64,000 bases of DNA from Acidimicrobiaceae bacterium. GTDB taxonomy: Bacteria > Actinomycetota > Acidimicrobiia > Acidimicrobiales > RAAP-2. Positions 34,959 through 43,822 of the stretch are shown here, piece by piece. The position numbers and the translations under genes are program-made. The notes under the pieces are model-generated. The model saw nothing but the letters and a program-made list of their open reading frames with translations, made no database searches and was not told the origin of the DNA. The stretch spans positions 9,218 to 73,217 of the forward strand of contig PNAH01000025.1 of NCBI GenBank assembly GCA_003170315.1, in the 5' to 3' direction. How positions within the stretch are numbered: position 1 is the stretch's first letter; every line of letters begins with the position of its first letter.

Positions 34959-35594
34959 ATGACAAACCTCCTCGACAAAGTACTTGAATCTTCGATAAGG
35001 GACCGCAAGTTGCTAAGCCATCCGTTCTATCAGCGATGGGAAGGGGGCGCTCTCTCGTTGGATGAGTTGCGACTCTACGCCGAGCAGTATCGGTACTTCG
35101 AGGAGATGCTCCCGCAATTCCTCGACAAGTTGGCGCAGGAGTTACCCGATGGCTTCGCGCGCGAGTCCGTTCTCAAGAATCTCGCTGACGAAGAGGCGGC
35201 GCCGAGCCACTTGGAGCTCTTCGAACAGTTTGCGGATTTCTACCAGGCGTCGGTCGCGCCGATCTCATCAGCGATGCAAGATTTGGTTGACGCCTACGCC
35301 AACGTGCTAGTTCAGGGTCCGTCCGCCGCGCTCGCCGGTCTCTGGGCGTACGAAAGTCAGGGGGCGGCGATTGCTGATTCCAAGGCTGAAGGTCTCGCAA
35401 CTCACTATGGCGCAAGCCGCGAGTCTCTAGCCTTTTGGTTGGCGCACGGAACGATCGAAGAAGATCACGCGAAATGGACTCTCGAAGCGCTGGAACTGCT
35501 AGAGCCCGACGAGGAACTTGTACGCGAAGCGACTCGTCTGATCGGCGAAGCCTGGTGGGAGTTTTTGAATGAACGCGAGTTGGTGGCGTCGTAG
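34959..35594 (+). CDS. TenA/CADD-like haem-oxygenase-fold protein
   Basis: This 211-residue all-helical protein resembles the CADD/iron-containing redox enzyme group: HPFYQRWEGGALSLDELRLY, ADEEAAPSHLELFEQFADFY, GLWAYESQGAAIADSKAEGL and EEDHAKWTLEAL. The Glu/His residues fit a di-iron site. CADD from Chlamydia makes p-aminobenzoate by self-sacrifice, and whether this protein does so is not known. It has no operon partner. Confidence 0.8.
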   Translation: MTNLLDKVLESSIRDRKLLSHPFYQRWEGGALSLDELRLYAEQYRYFEEMLPQFLDKLAQELPDGFARESVLKNLADEEAAPSHLELFEQFADFYQASVAPISSAMQDLVDAYANVLVQGPSAALAGLWAYESQGAAIADSKAEGLATHYGASRESLAFWLAHGTIEEDHAKWTLEALELLEPDEELVREATRLIGEAWWEFLNERELVAS

Positions 35595-35773
35595 TTCGAG
35601 ATGTGTGGTGACTCCCATGTCGGTGATTCGGCGCGCGAATGTGAGTCAACTGACTTTTTCATGCGCGTAGGGAAATACTTCGTCGGGGATACTTTCTTCG
35701 ATTAGAGGTTGTTGACCCCGTCGTCCCACAAAGTGTGGTGAAGGTCATCGATGAAAAGGTTGCAGCGTGACAA

Positions 35774-36394
35774 CTACATTCGCGACCGAAACGCTGGCAG
35801 TCCGTCGCCCGAAAGGTCTTTGAGCACCGCCCGGCGACCGACCATCGCCAGAATGAGCGACGCCAAAGGGCCTTCGACAGTGGGACCGTCTCCCGTCGAC
35901 CAGTCGAAGTCCGTCGCCGTCATGCGTAGTTCGGCAATGCGGGTTTTGGTCTTTATCGGAAAACCGACACCCTTCATTGTGTTGGCGACCGTTAGCAACG
36001 TGACTTCGGGTACGCTCCGGCGCAAACCCGTTGGAAGCCGGATGTCCGCGCTATGACACACGAGGTCAACGAGCAGGATCTCGGGCTTCGCACCACGCAT
36101 TATTTGACGCATCCCGATCGTCATTCTGAACTGTTCAAGGAGCGAATCGGGGGGCGACGCGCCGATCGCCAAGCCCTCGCGTGCGACGTAGCGATTGAAG
36201 TTCATGCCGCTCTTCATCAATCCCATAAATACGGGACCGGCCTTCATATCGGCGCCAAAGATCAGATGGCCGACGACGTGTCGGACTTTCCACGCTGCGC
36301 ACAGCGATTGGGTCTCCCACTGAGTGCCGTCGAGCGTCGCTAGATCATCGGCCAGGACCGATCGCTCCTCGTCCAATGCCTGCCACGTGTCCAC
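35774..36394 (-). CDS. Maleylpyruvate isomerase N-terminal/DinB-fold protein
   Basis: This 206-residue protein of the TIGR03083/mycothiol-dependent maleylpyruvate isomerase N-terminal family has WETQSLCAAWKVRHVVGHLI, a long helix with MGLMKSGMNFNRYVAREGLA and the metal His in LLVDLVCHSADIRLPTG. Such proteins are thiol-dependent metalloenzymes of actinobacteria. I start at GTG 36394, five bases after GGGAGGA. The longer frame is unlikely. Confidence 0.85.
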   Translation of the reverse strand: MDTWQALDEERSVLADDLATLDGTQWETQSLCAAWKVRHVVGHLIFGADMKAGPVFMGLMKSGMNFNRYVAREGLAIGASPPDSLLEQFRMTIGMRQIMRGAKPEILLVDLVCHSADIRLPTGLRRSVPEVTLLTVANTMKGVGFPIKTKTRIAELRMTATDFDWSTGDGPTVEGPLASLILAMVGRRAVLKDLSGDGLPAFRSRM

Positions 36395-36491
36395 GGGTTC
36401 CTCCCAATCAGTGATGGAGACTAATCCAATCACTACCTGAAGCATGTGGCCGCTCAACGGCAGGTGGGGCGATTTGCAGCTCGCGATCCAC

Positions 36492-38846
36492 TTAGGCAGC
36501 GGCGATGTATTCGCCCTTCGCGCTGGCGCGAGGGTCGTTCCCAAGTGCCGGGCGTAGCACGTCAGCAATCGTGCCCGCGAGGTGGAACGTCATGGCGTTG
36601 CGAACCTCTTCGGGGACGTCTTCGAGGTCGGGCCCATTTCGCTCCGGCAGGACGACTTCGGTCAATCCCGCACGGTGCGCCGCCAGGACTTTTTGCTTGA
36701 CTCCGCCAATGGGCAGCACGCGGCCCTGGAGGGTAACCTCCCCGGTCATGCCGACGACCGGTCGCACGGGTTCGCCTCGCAACAGACTGACGAGGGCCGT
36801 CGTCATGGTGACACCGGCGGAGGGGCCATCCTTGGGAACGGCGCCCGCGGGCACGTGGACGTGGAATCGCTTTCCGGAGAAGGCCATCGGATCGATTTTC
36901 AACTCCTCGGCGTGGCTACGCACGTACGACATGGCGATCTCCGCCGACTCCTTCATGACGTCACCCAATTGACCAGTGAGGGTCAGACCTTCCGGACCTT
37001 CGGACACGCTGGCTTCGACGAAGAGTACGTCGCCGCCGGCGCCAGTCACGGCCAGTCCGGTTGCTACCCCGGGCACGCTGGTGCGATCGGCCGACTCGAA
37101 ATAGAAGTGGGGCCGGCCGAGCCACTCGCGCACCTCGGTCGCGTTGACGTGAATCGGTGCGGCCCGCTCGCCGGCGGCCAGTTTCGTTGCCGCCTTTCGA
37201 AGTAGTCGTCCGATCTCTCGCTCTAGGTTGCGCACGCCTGCTTCACGGGTGTAGTCGGCCACGATGGTTTGCAACGTCTCGTCGTCGAACGTGACTTCAT
37301 CGTCACGCAGCGCCGCTCGGGCCAATTGCCGTCCGAGGAGGTGGTGACGGGCGATCGAAACCTTCTCGGATTCGGTATAGCCGTCGAGTCGAATCACTTC
37401 CATGCGATCGAGCAGCGGTCCGGGAATGGTGTCGATCACGTTGGCCGTCGCCACGAACATCACTCGAGAGAGGTCGAGGTCGACTTCTAGGTAGTGGTCG
37501 CGAAACGTGTGATTCTGCGCCGGGTCGAGGACTTCAAGCAATGCCGACGAAGGGTCGCCACGATAATCGGATCCGATCTTGTCGACTTCGTCGAGCACGA
37601 TCACCGGATTCATGGTGCCGGCCTCTCGCAAGGCTCGCACGAGTCGACCGGGCAGGGCTCCGACATACGTGCGTCGGTGTCCTCGAATCTCCGCCTCGTC
37701 GCGAACGCCACCAAGCGCGACCCGGACGTACTTGCGTTCGAGCGCGTTCGCGATCGACTGACCGAGCGAAGTCTTGCCCACGCCCGGGGGGCCGACGAGC
37801 GCGAGAATGGCGCCCGAGCCCCGACCGTCGACGGGCGTCAAGCCCCGCTCGGCCTGGAGTTTCCTTACCGCGAGGTGCTCGAGGATTCGATCCTTCACGT
37901 CCTCGAGCCCATCGTGATCGGCGTTCAAGATTCGTTGCGCTTCGAGGACGTCCAAGCGATCATCGGACTCGATGCCCCACGGGATCTCCAAGATGGTGTC
38001 GAGCCACGTGCGAATCCAACCGGTCTCGGGACTCTGGTCATTGGTGCGTTCCAGTTTGTCAATCTCTCGAAGGATGGCCGTGCGGACGTGTTCGGGAAGG
38101 TCTCGATCGGCGATCTTGGCTCGGTAGTCGTCGGGGTCGACCTCGTCCTCGCCGAGTTGGCCCAACTCCTTTTTGATGGCGTCGAGTTGTCGGCGCAGAA
38201 GGAACTCACGTTGAGTCTTTTCCATTCCCTCTTCGACGTCGTTCTTGATGCGGTCGCGCAGTGTCAGGTCGGCCAACGTGTCGCGGGCCCAGCCGAGCAC
38301 CAGTCGAAGTCGGGCTTCGACGTCGACGGTCTCGAGGACTTCCACCTTTTGGGCGAGCGTGAGGTCGGGGGAGTAACCGGCGACGTCGGCCAGACGTCCG
38401 GGTTCGGTGATCTCGCGCAGTTGCGCGGCAATTTGACGTGCGCCGCGACTGAGCAAAATGTTCTCCAAGACAGCTCGGTACTCACGGGCTAACTCGACGA
38501 CGTTCGGGGTCGACTCGCCGTCGTCTTGGGGTTCGGCTTCCACCCACAGGGCGTCGCCAGTCCCGGGAACGCCGGTGCCGATCATGGCGCGCTGATCGCC
38601 GCGGATGACGATCGCTTCCAGGCCACCGGGCAACGAACCCTCTTCCATCACTTCGGCGATGACGCCGATATTCGCGTAGCGACCCTCGATGTGCGGGACC
38701 AACAAAAGTCGACCACCGGCGGAACGGGCGGCCTCAACCGCGACGCGCGCCTCGTTCGATTCGAGGGCCATGGAGAAGACCATGCCGGGCAGGATGACGC
38801 CGGACTTCAGAGGAAGTAGCGGCAAGGTGACCTTCGTATCCGTCAT
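36492..38846 (-). CDS. lon: ATP-dependent protease Lon
   Basis: This is the 784-residue LonA protease of protein quality control. It has an N-terminal LON substrate domain, a coiled helical region, an AAA+ module with Walker A GPPGVGKTSLG near residue 350 and Walker B PVIVLDEVDKIG, and the protease domain with catalytic Ser in KDGPSAGVTM (about 675) and Lys in GGVKQKVLAAHRAG (about 716). The ATG at 38846 follows GGAAAGGGA. Actinobacterial Lon is often heat-controlled, but no clear HspR site was seen. Confidence 0.95.
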   Translation of the reverse strand: MTDTKVTLPLLPLKSGVILPGMVFSMALESNEARVAVEAARSAGGRLLLVPHIEGRYANIGVIAEVMEEGSLPGGLEAIVIRGDQRAMIGTGVPGTGDALWVEAEPQDDGESTPNVVELAREYRAVLENILLSRGARQIAAQLREITEPGRLADVAGYSPDLTLAQKVEVLETVDVEARLRLVLGWARDTLADLTLRDRIKNDVEEGMEKTQREFLLRRQLDAIKKELGQLGEDEVDPDDYRAKIADRDLPEHVRTAILREIDKLERTNDQSPETGWIRTWLDTILEIPWGIESDDRLDVLEAQRILNADHDGLEDVKDRILEHLAVRKLQAERGLTPVDGRGSGAILALVGPPGVGKTSLGQSIANALERKYVRVALGGVRDEAEIRGHRRTYVGALPGRLVRALREAGTMNPVIVLDEVDKIGSDYRGDPSSALLEVLDPAQNHTFRDHYLEVDLDLSRVMFVATANVIDTIPGPLLDRMEVIRLDGYTESEKVSIARHHLLGRQLARAALRDDEVTFDDETLQTIVADYTREAGVRNLEREIGRLLRKAATKLAAGERAAPIHVNATEVREWLGRPHFYFESADRTSVPGVATGLAVTGAGGDVLFVEASVSEGPEGLTLTGQLGDVMKESAEIAMSYVRSHAEELKIDPMAFSGKRFHVHVPAGAVPKDGPSAGVTMTTALVSLLRGEPVRPVVGMTGEVTLQGRVLPIGGVKQKVLAAHRAGLTEVVLPERNGPDLEDVPEEVRNAMTFHLAGTIADVLRPALGNDPRASAKGEYIAAA

Positions 38847-39200
38847 TGCAATTCCCTTTCCAGTGTTCGATTTCACCTGTTGGACTGCGCTGGCCACAAG
38901 GCGGAATCCTTCCTTCCCGGATTCGGGGAGGATCCGGAAAGGAAGCCGAACCGAAGTTCGGGACGTCAAGCATATCGGTCCGTTCGGGATTTCTGGCAGT
39001 CTCGGAAGGCGAGTGCCAATCGACCCCGGTAACCGCGGAAAACGCGTTCGTTTGGGCCGAATTCGTGTGGCGAGTACCCGTGTCGCCGATCAATCAAAAG
39101 CCAGATGGCGAGTCAAGCGACCGGTGCGAGCCGTGAAGAGGCGTCTTATACTCGCCCTCAATTCATAGTGCGTCGAAGAGATGTTTTCGGAGGAACTCAG
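38847..39200. other. Divergent promoter region of lon and the peroxiredoxin gene
   Basis: The gap has an imperfect GC-rich inverted repeat around 38909-38945 (CCTTCCTTCCCGGATTCGGG and its mirror) and a ribosome site GGAGGAACT before the peroxiredoxin gene. No gene is supported here. Confidence 0.45.
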
Positions 39201-39656
39201 ATGGCATTGGAGACTGGAGTCGTGGCACCGGAGTTTGGACTGCTCGCGACACCCGATCAAAAGGTGGCGCTGTCAGAGTTCGACGGTCCGGTCGTCCTCA
39301 TCTTTTACCCGGCCGATTGGAGTCCGGTGTGTAGTGACGAGCTGTCGGTCTTCAGCGCCGCGAGCCGGTTGTTTCACGCCCGCGGCGCGCAACTGCTCGG
39401 TATCTCGGTCGACGGACCGTGGTGCCACGAGGTCTTCAAAGAACAGCGCAAGGTGGCCTTTCCGCTTCTGGCGGACTGCAACCCCAAGGGCGAGGTCGCG
39501 AAGGCCTACGGGGTGTATCGAGAAGACGACGGCACTTCGGAGCGCGCTTTATTCGTAATCGACCGCGACGGCAAGGTCGCGTGGAGTGAGGTGTCGCCCG
39601 TCGGTGTCAATCCCGGCGCCGACGGCGCCCTTCGAGCGGTAGAGGCGTTGTCATGA
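39201..39656 (+). CDS. Peroxiredoxin (AhpC/TSA, AhpE-like)
   Basis: This 151-residue thiol peroxidase has the peroxidatic Cys in DWSPVCSDEL, where the usual Thr of TxxC is Ser, and a second Cys in GPWCHEVF. It should reduce peroxides in the cytosol. The ATG follows GGAGGAACTCAG, and the longer frame has no ribosome site. The stop overlaps the next start, coupling it to the DsbA-like thiol protein. Confidence 0.9.
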   Translation: MALETGVVAPEFGLLATPDQKVALSEFDGPVVLIFYPADWSPVCSDELSVFSAASRLFHARGAQLLGISVDGPWCHEVFKEQRKVAFPLLADCNPKGEVAKAYGVYREDDGTSERALFVIDRDGKVAWSEVSPVGVNPGADGALRAVEALS

Positions 39657-40192
39657 GTGAGCGAGCCCTCCTTTCGGTTCCCGTAGGACCGGAGGATCAT
39701 TCGCGCGGCCCTCTGGACGCGAAACTGACCGTCGTTGAGTACGGCGATTATCAGTGCCCCTACTGCGGCCAGGCGTATCCGATCGTGGAGAAGTTGATGA
39801 CTACGTTCGCCGACTCCATGCGCCTCTTGTTTCGCAACTTGCCGCTCGCCGACGTGCACCCTCACGCCGAAGCCGCGGCGGAGGTGGCCGAGGCGGTCGG
39901 ACTGCAAGGCAAGTTCTGGGAGATTCACGACACCCTGTTCGAGAACCAGCGTGACCTCAGTGCCGCCGCTCTCTTACGATACGTCGCTGACGTCGGCGCC
40001 GATGTCAAGGAAGCGACGAAGGAGATCGCCGACGGAGGACCGCGTCAACGGGTCGAGGCGGATTTCGAAAGTGCCATTCGTAGCGGCGCGAACGGAACGC
40101 CGACTTTTTTCGTGAACGGCGTCCGGTACGACGGCTCGTGGCAGTATGAACCGTTCGCTGAGTACTTGACGCAACTACCCGATGGTTCGTAA
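39653..40192 (+). CDS. DsbA-family thioredoxin-fold protein
   Basis: This 179-residue protein has the DsbA/thioredoxin_4 fold: VVEYGDYQCPYCGQAYPIVE with a CPYC active site, then the helical insert and GTPTFFVNGVRYDG with the cis-Pro. There is no signal peptide, so it acts in the cytosol. Fused to the peroxiredoxin gene by an ATGA overlap, it is a plausible reductant or partner for it, which is inference. Confidence 0.9.
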   Translation: MSERALLSVPVGPEDHSRGPLDAKLTVVEYGDYQCPYCGQAYPIVEKLMTTFADSMRLLFRNLPLADVHPHAEAAAEVAEAVGLQGKFWEIHDTLFENQRDLSAAALLRYVADVGADVKEATKEIADGGPRQRVEADFESAIRSGANGTPTFFVNGVRYDGSWQYEPFAEYLTQLPDGS

Positions 40193-40465
40193 TTGACGCA
40201 CTGGAGTTCGGCAGTACCAACTCAAAGCGTCTACTTCGCAGCACACACCAACCGGAAGCAGTCCGTCTAGGCACATTTCCAACCACGGTTATCGCTCCGA
40301 CGGTCCACTTGATGGCAGCAAGCATGGTCTTCGTTGCCGATTGGCCCGTCGGACAATTAAAGATAGAATTGGCTATTCGCGAACTTGGCGACGCGGTGCA
40401 AAGACGGACCTGCAACTCGATGTCCATCATTGGTGAAGCCTGAAAACAGTTGGAGGTGTCGCCGA

Positions 40466-40588
40466 ATGAAGTTCCGCCGTCGAAGGTTATTCCGCCGTCG
40501 GATGAGGCTCAACCTTCGCACTCTGATTGGATTAGCCGTCCTATGCCTGATCGTGGTGCTTATTCTTAAGGAACTCAACGTCATTTAG
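40466..40588 (+). CDS. Small basic single-pass membrane protein
   Basis: This 40-residue protein has an Arg-rich head (MKFRRRRLFRRRMRLNLRTL) and one membrane helix (IGLAVLCLIVVLILKEL). TTGGAGG lies nine bases before the ATG. The basic head would stay in the cytosol. No family is known. The 273 bases before it hold no convincing gene. Confidence 0.45.
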   Translation: MKFRRRRLFRRRMRLNLRTLIGLAVLCLIVVLILKELNVI

Positions 40589-40669
40589 CGGTCGGGCGTC
40601 AACCGGACACGTAAACCGACATCAGCCCTGTACTCATTCGCACTGAATTATTCTGCGCCGCTTGAAACT

Positions 40670-42400
40670 TCAAAGGCGCTGGTGAGCTGCGAAGCGTCGC
40701 GCTCGCAACCAAGCTCCATTGTTGACGTCGACCACGCGCTCGTGCGTCAACGGCGAGCTCGACGCCAGCACTTCTTCGTCATCGCCGACGCAGAAGGGTT
40801 CGCCTGAGAAATTCACGACGCAGCGAAAGTCGGGACCACGTCGTAAAACGAGGACGCCCGTTGGGCTGGGTTCCCAAGTGATGGCCCACTCGTCATTATT
40901 GAAAATGGTCGAGCGCCACGCCAGAACTGACCTAAAGAAGTGCAACGTTGACGATGCGTCGTTGAGCTGCGTAGCCACACTCACGTCGGCCCAACTTTGC
41001 GGTTGAGGCAACCAGGTTTCATGCCGCGCACTGAAGCCGAGGGTAGGTCCTTCCTTCTCCCACGGCAGTGGCACGCGACAACCGTCTCGTCCGAGTTCTT
41101 GCTTGCCGGTGCGGAAGTAAATAGGATCTTGCAGCCTGTCCTCGTGAATGTCCATGACTTCCCAAAGACCTAGTTCTTCACCTTGATATATGCAAGCTGA
41201 ACCCGGGAGGGCCAATGCCAGCAAGTACGCGGCCCGAGCACGCCCGTGTCCGGTCGGCGTGACGTCGCCCAGCACGCCCTCGGCGGGACCATCTTGTGAG
41301 TAGCGCGACACCGTGCGCTTCTCGTCGTGACTCGACAGCGTCCACGTCATCCACGAATGACCCTCGAAGCACGCGCCGTGCAGCGTGTTGATCATTTGAC
41401 GAAACGCGTCGGCGTTCCAGACAATCTTGGACAGGTCGAATGACAATGTTGACTGCAGTTCGTCGCGGCGCAGATAACGGGCTAGTCGATCAACGTCACG
41501 CACCACAACTTCGCCAACCAGGAACTTCTCGGTCGGGTACTCCCGAGCAACGCGGCGCCACCGTCGCAGGACGTCGTGCACGCCCTCGGCGTCGTAGAAC
41601 GGAACCGGACCCCAAATGTCGGGTCGGTACAAGTGGTCGGGCGCAAAACCCATGTCGCGGTAATCATCGTCCTTGCCTATTGCCGACACGGCGTCGAGTC
41701 GGCAACCGTCAACGCCTCGATTAAACCAGTACCGCAGAATTTCGTCGAATTGGACCAGCACTTCCTCGTTCTTCCAGTTCAGATCCGGCTGGCTGGAGTC
41801 GAAGAGATGGAAAAACCACTGACCGGGCGTATCGTCATGATTCAGGGTCCGGGTCCACGCGGGTCCGCCGAAGATGCTCTTCCAATCGTTAGGCGGTTCG
41901 TCTCCACCCTCACCTTGACCATCTTTGAAGTAAAACCATTCACGTTCCCTTGAACCTTCGGGCGAGCTCAGTGCCGATTGGAACCAGGGGTGCTGGCTTG
42001 AACAGTGATTCGCGACGAAATCAAGAACGACCCGAAGTCCTAGTTGGTGACTGGCGTCAATCAGGTCTTGGACGTCTTCGAGCGAACCAAAGAGAGGATC
42101 GGTGTCGACGTAGTCTCTGACGTCGTAGCCCCCGTCGAGCATGGGCGATGCGTACCAAGGAGAAATCCACACGGCATCGACGCCGAGTTCTTTGATGTAA
42201 GGCAAACGACTGATCAATCCAGCGATGTCGCCCACGCCGTCATCATTGGCGTCGGCGAAACTTCTCAAATAGACCTGGTACAGAACTGCTTTGTGCCACC
42301 ACTTCAGCGACGACTGGATGTCGATGTCGGGCCATGCGACGTGACCCGGTAAGTGAATCGAATCGAGGATTCGCTTTTGCGCTTCTTCTTCGACAATCAT
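40670..42400 (-). CDS. GH13 alpha-glucosidase / oligo-1,6-glucosidase type
   Basis: This 576-residue cytosolic alpha-amylase-family enzyme starts with KWWHKAVLYQVYLRSFADAN. The conserved regions are VVLDFVANHCS (region I), GCRLDAVSAIG with the nucleophile Asp (II), FLVGEVVV with the acid/base Glu (III) and TLSSHDEKRTVSRY (IV, where the common SNHD is SSHD). It likely splits maltose, isomaltose, sucrose or trehalulose-type alpha-glucosides brought in by the adjacent ABC transporter. The ATG at 42400 follows AAAAGGAAG. It is divergent from the LacI gene. Confidence 0.92.
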   Translation of the reverse strand: MIVEEEAQKRILDSIHLPGHVAWPDIDIQSSLKWWHKAVLYQVYLRSFADANDDGVGDIAGLISRLPYIKELGVDAVWISPWYASPMLDGGYDVRDYVDTDPLFGSLEDVQDLIDASHQLGLRVVLDFVANHCSSQHPWFQSALSSPEGSREREWFYFKDGQGEGGDEPPNDWKSIFGGPAWTRTLNHDDTPGQWFFHLFDSSQPDLNWKNEEVLVQFDEILRYWFNRGVDGCRLDAVSAIGKDDDYRDMGFAPDHLYRPDIWGPVPFYDAEGVHDVLRRWRRVAREYPTEKFLVGEVVVRDVDRLARYLRRDELQSTLSFDLSKIVWNADAFRQMINTLHGACFEGHSWMTWTLSSHDEKRTVSRYSQDGPAEGVLGDVTPTGHGRARAAYLLALALPGSACIYQGEELGLWEVMDIHEDRLQDPIYFRTGKQELGRDGCRVPLPWEKEGPTLGFSARHETWLPQPQSWADVSVATQLNDASSTLHFFRSVLAWRSTIFNNDEWAITWEPSPTGVLVLRRGPDFRCVVNFSGEPFCVGDDEEVLASSSPLTHERVVDVNNGAWLRARRFAAHQRL

Positions 42401-42598
42401 AAATCTTCCTTTTAATCTGAATTGTTGCGACACGTTGACGGCCACAATATTGAACGAACTACTCCCAACGAAGCGTCGATGCCTCGCTCAATTCTTAAAG
42501 CTTCGAACTCGCTACACCTCGTGTTGAACGAGCCCCGACTTTGGTGACCACCGTCGCCAGAACATTGCATCCACGTTCAAAGTTCCGTCGTATTCGAC

Positions 42599-42627
42599 TT
42601 GACACTGATATTAGTGCTCTGTATCAT
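42599..42627 (+). promoter_or_regulatory. LacI-gene promoter with overlapping operator
   Basis: TTGACA at 42599-42604 and TATCAT at 42622-42627 are separated by 17 bases. CACTGATATTAGTG (42603-42616), symmetric at 12 of 14 positions, covers the -35 end and spacer. It fits an autoregulatory LacI site. Confidence 0.6.
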
Positions 42628-42686
42628 GCCATGGAACCGGTTCCGAATTGGGAGTGTCGTACCGGATTTCTTGGGGGGAAGCCGCT

Positions 42687-43787
42687 GTGAGGAAGCGTAC
42701 GATCAGCATCGCCACCGTGGCCGCAGAAGCCGGGGTGGGCGTCGGCACTGTTTCGCGCGTACTCAATGGGAGCGATCAGGTCAGCGAGGCGACCCTCAAA
42801 CGCGTCCTCGGCACGATAGAACGTTTAGATTATCGACCCCTTCGCAGTGCCTCGTCGCTCTCGAAGGGACGCACCGATGCCGTCGGCATTCTCGTGTCGG
42901 TGATCACCCGACCGTCAGTCATGGCGCGTCTGGTTGGCGTAATCGATGTCCTGAGCGACGCGGGCCTCGACGCGGTCGTCTTCAACGTCGAGAATCGGGC
43001 GCAACTCGAACGACACCTTTCCTCGATCATCGATCAGCGTCGCGTTGACGGCATTATTGCGATCTCACTCCGCATTCCCAAAGAGCGCATCACGCGCATC
43101 CGCAAACTTGCCATACCCCTCGTGCTCGTCGACAACAGTCTTCCTAATCTTCCCTGCGTCTACATCGACGACGTTGCGGGCGGCAAAATGGCGACGGAGC
43201 ACCTCCTTTCACTGGGTCATCGGCGAATTGGATTCATTGGCGACAACGCGAGATCTGACTTGGGTATGTCCGCGTCAGAAAACCGCTACGCCGGCTATCT
43301 GATGGCCTTGGAAGCGGCCGGAATCGGACCTGACTTTGACCTGGTGGCGCGCGGTCCCCACTCTTCGGAAGCCGCTGCGGTTCTCGCCAGTGCACTGTTC
43401 GAACTAGGTAAGCGTCGCCCAACGGCGATCTTTGCGAGTTCCGACACCTTGGCCGTGGGTGTGATCAAAGAGGCACAGCAACACCGACTGAAGATCCCTG
43501 ATGACTTGGCCGTCATTGGTTATGACAATCTTGAAGTTTCTTCCATTCTCGACATCTCTACCGTGAACCAGCCGCTGCTGGAGTCGGGAACCAAGGGAGC
43601 GTCAATGATGGTCTCGCTGCTCAATGGCGAGATCGCAAAGCCTCATCGAGAGGAACTTGTTCTCGATGTTGTCCCCCGAGGAAGTTCCTTGGGGATCCAA
43701 AGGAACAGTCCCACCAAGCTCTACGGCGTCGTGGAGGGCCCGCAAGGCCTCCAGATTCTTCAGGGGGGAGAGGAGCTGGTGTCTTGA
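42687..43787 (+). CDS. LacI family transcriptional regulator
   Basis: This 366-residue repressor has the N-terminal LacI helix-turn-helix (ISIATVAAEAGVGVGTVSRV, hinge helix near RPLRSASSL) and a periplasmic-binding-like effector domain (GHRRIGFIGDNARSDLG, PTAIFASSDTLAVGVIKEAQ, AVIGYDNLEVSSI). The GTG at 42687 follows GGGGGGAA. It is first in the run of sugar-transport genes and likely senses the imported alpha-glucoside or its product. Confidence 0.92.
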   Translation: MRKRTISIATVAAEAGVGVGTVSRVLNGSDQVSEATLKRVLGTIERLDYRPLRSASSLSKGRTDAVGILVSVITRPSVMARLVGVIDVLSDAGLDAVVFNVENRAQLERHLSSIIDQRRVDGIIAISLRIPKERITRIRKLAIPLVLVDNSLPNLPCVYIDDVAGGKMATEHLLSLGHRRIGFIGDNARSDLGMSASENRYAGYLMALEAAGIGPDFDLVARGPHSSEAAAVLASALFELGKRRPTAIFASSDTLAVGVIKEAQQHRLKIPDDLAVIGYDNLEVSSILDISTVNQPLLESGTKGASMMVSLLNGEIAKPHREELVLDVVPRGSSLGIQRNSPTKLYGVVEGPQGLQILQGGEELVS

Positions 43788-43822
43788 AAGAGATAATCAA
43801 AACGAAAAGGGGAGTTATGAGT

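Noticed and set aside
40312..40443. 43-codon frame before the small membrane protein
   Set aside because: No ribosome site and no coding features beyond being open; too little to support.
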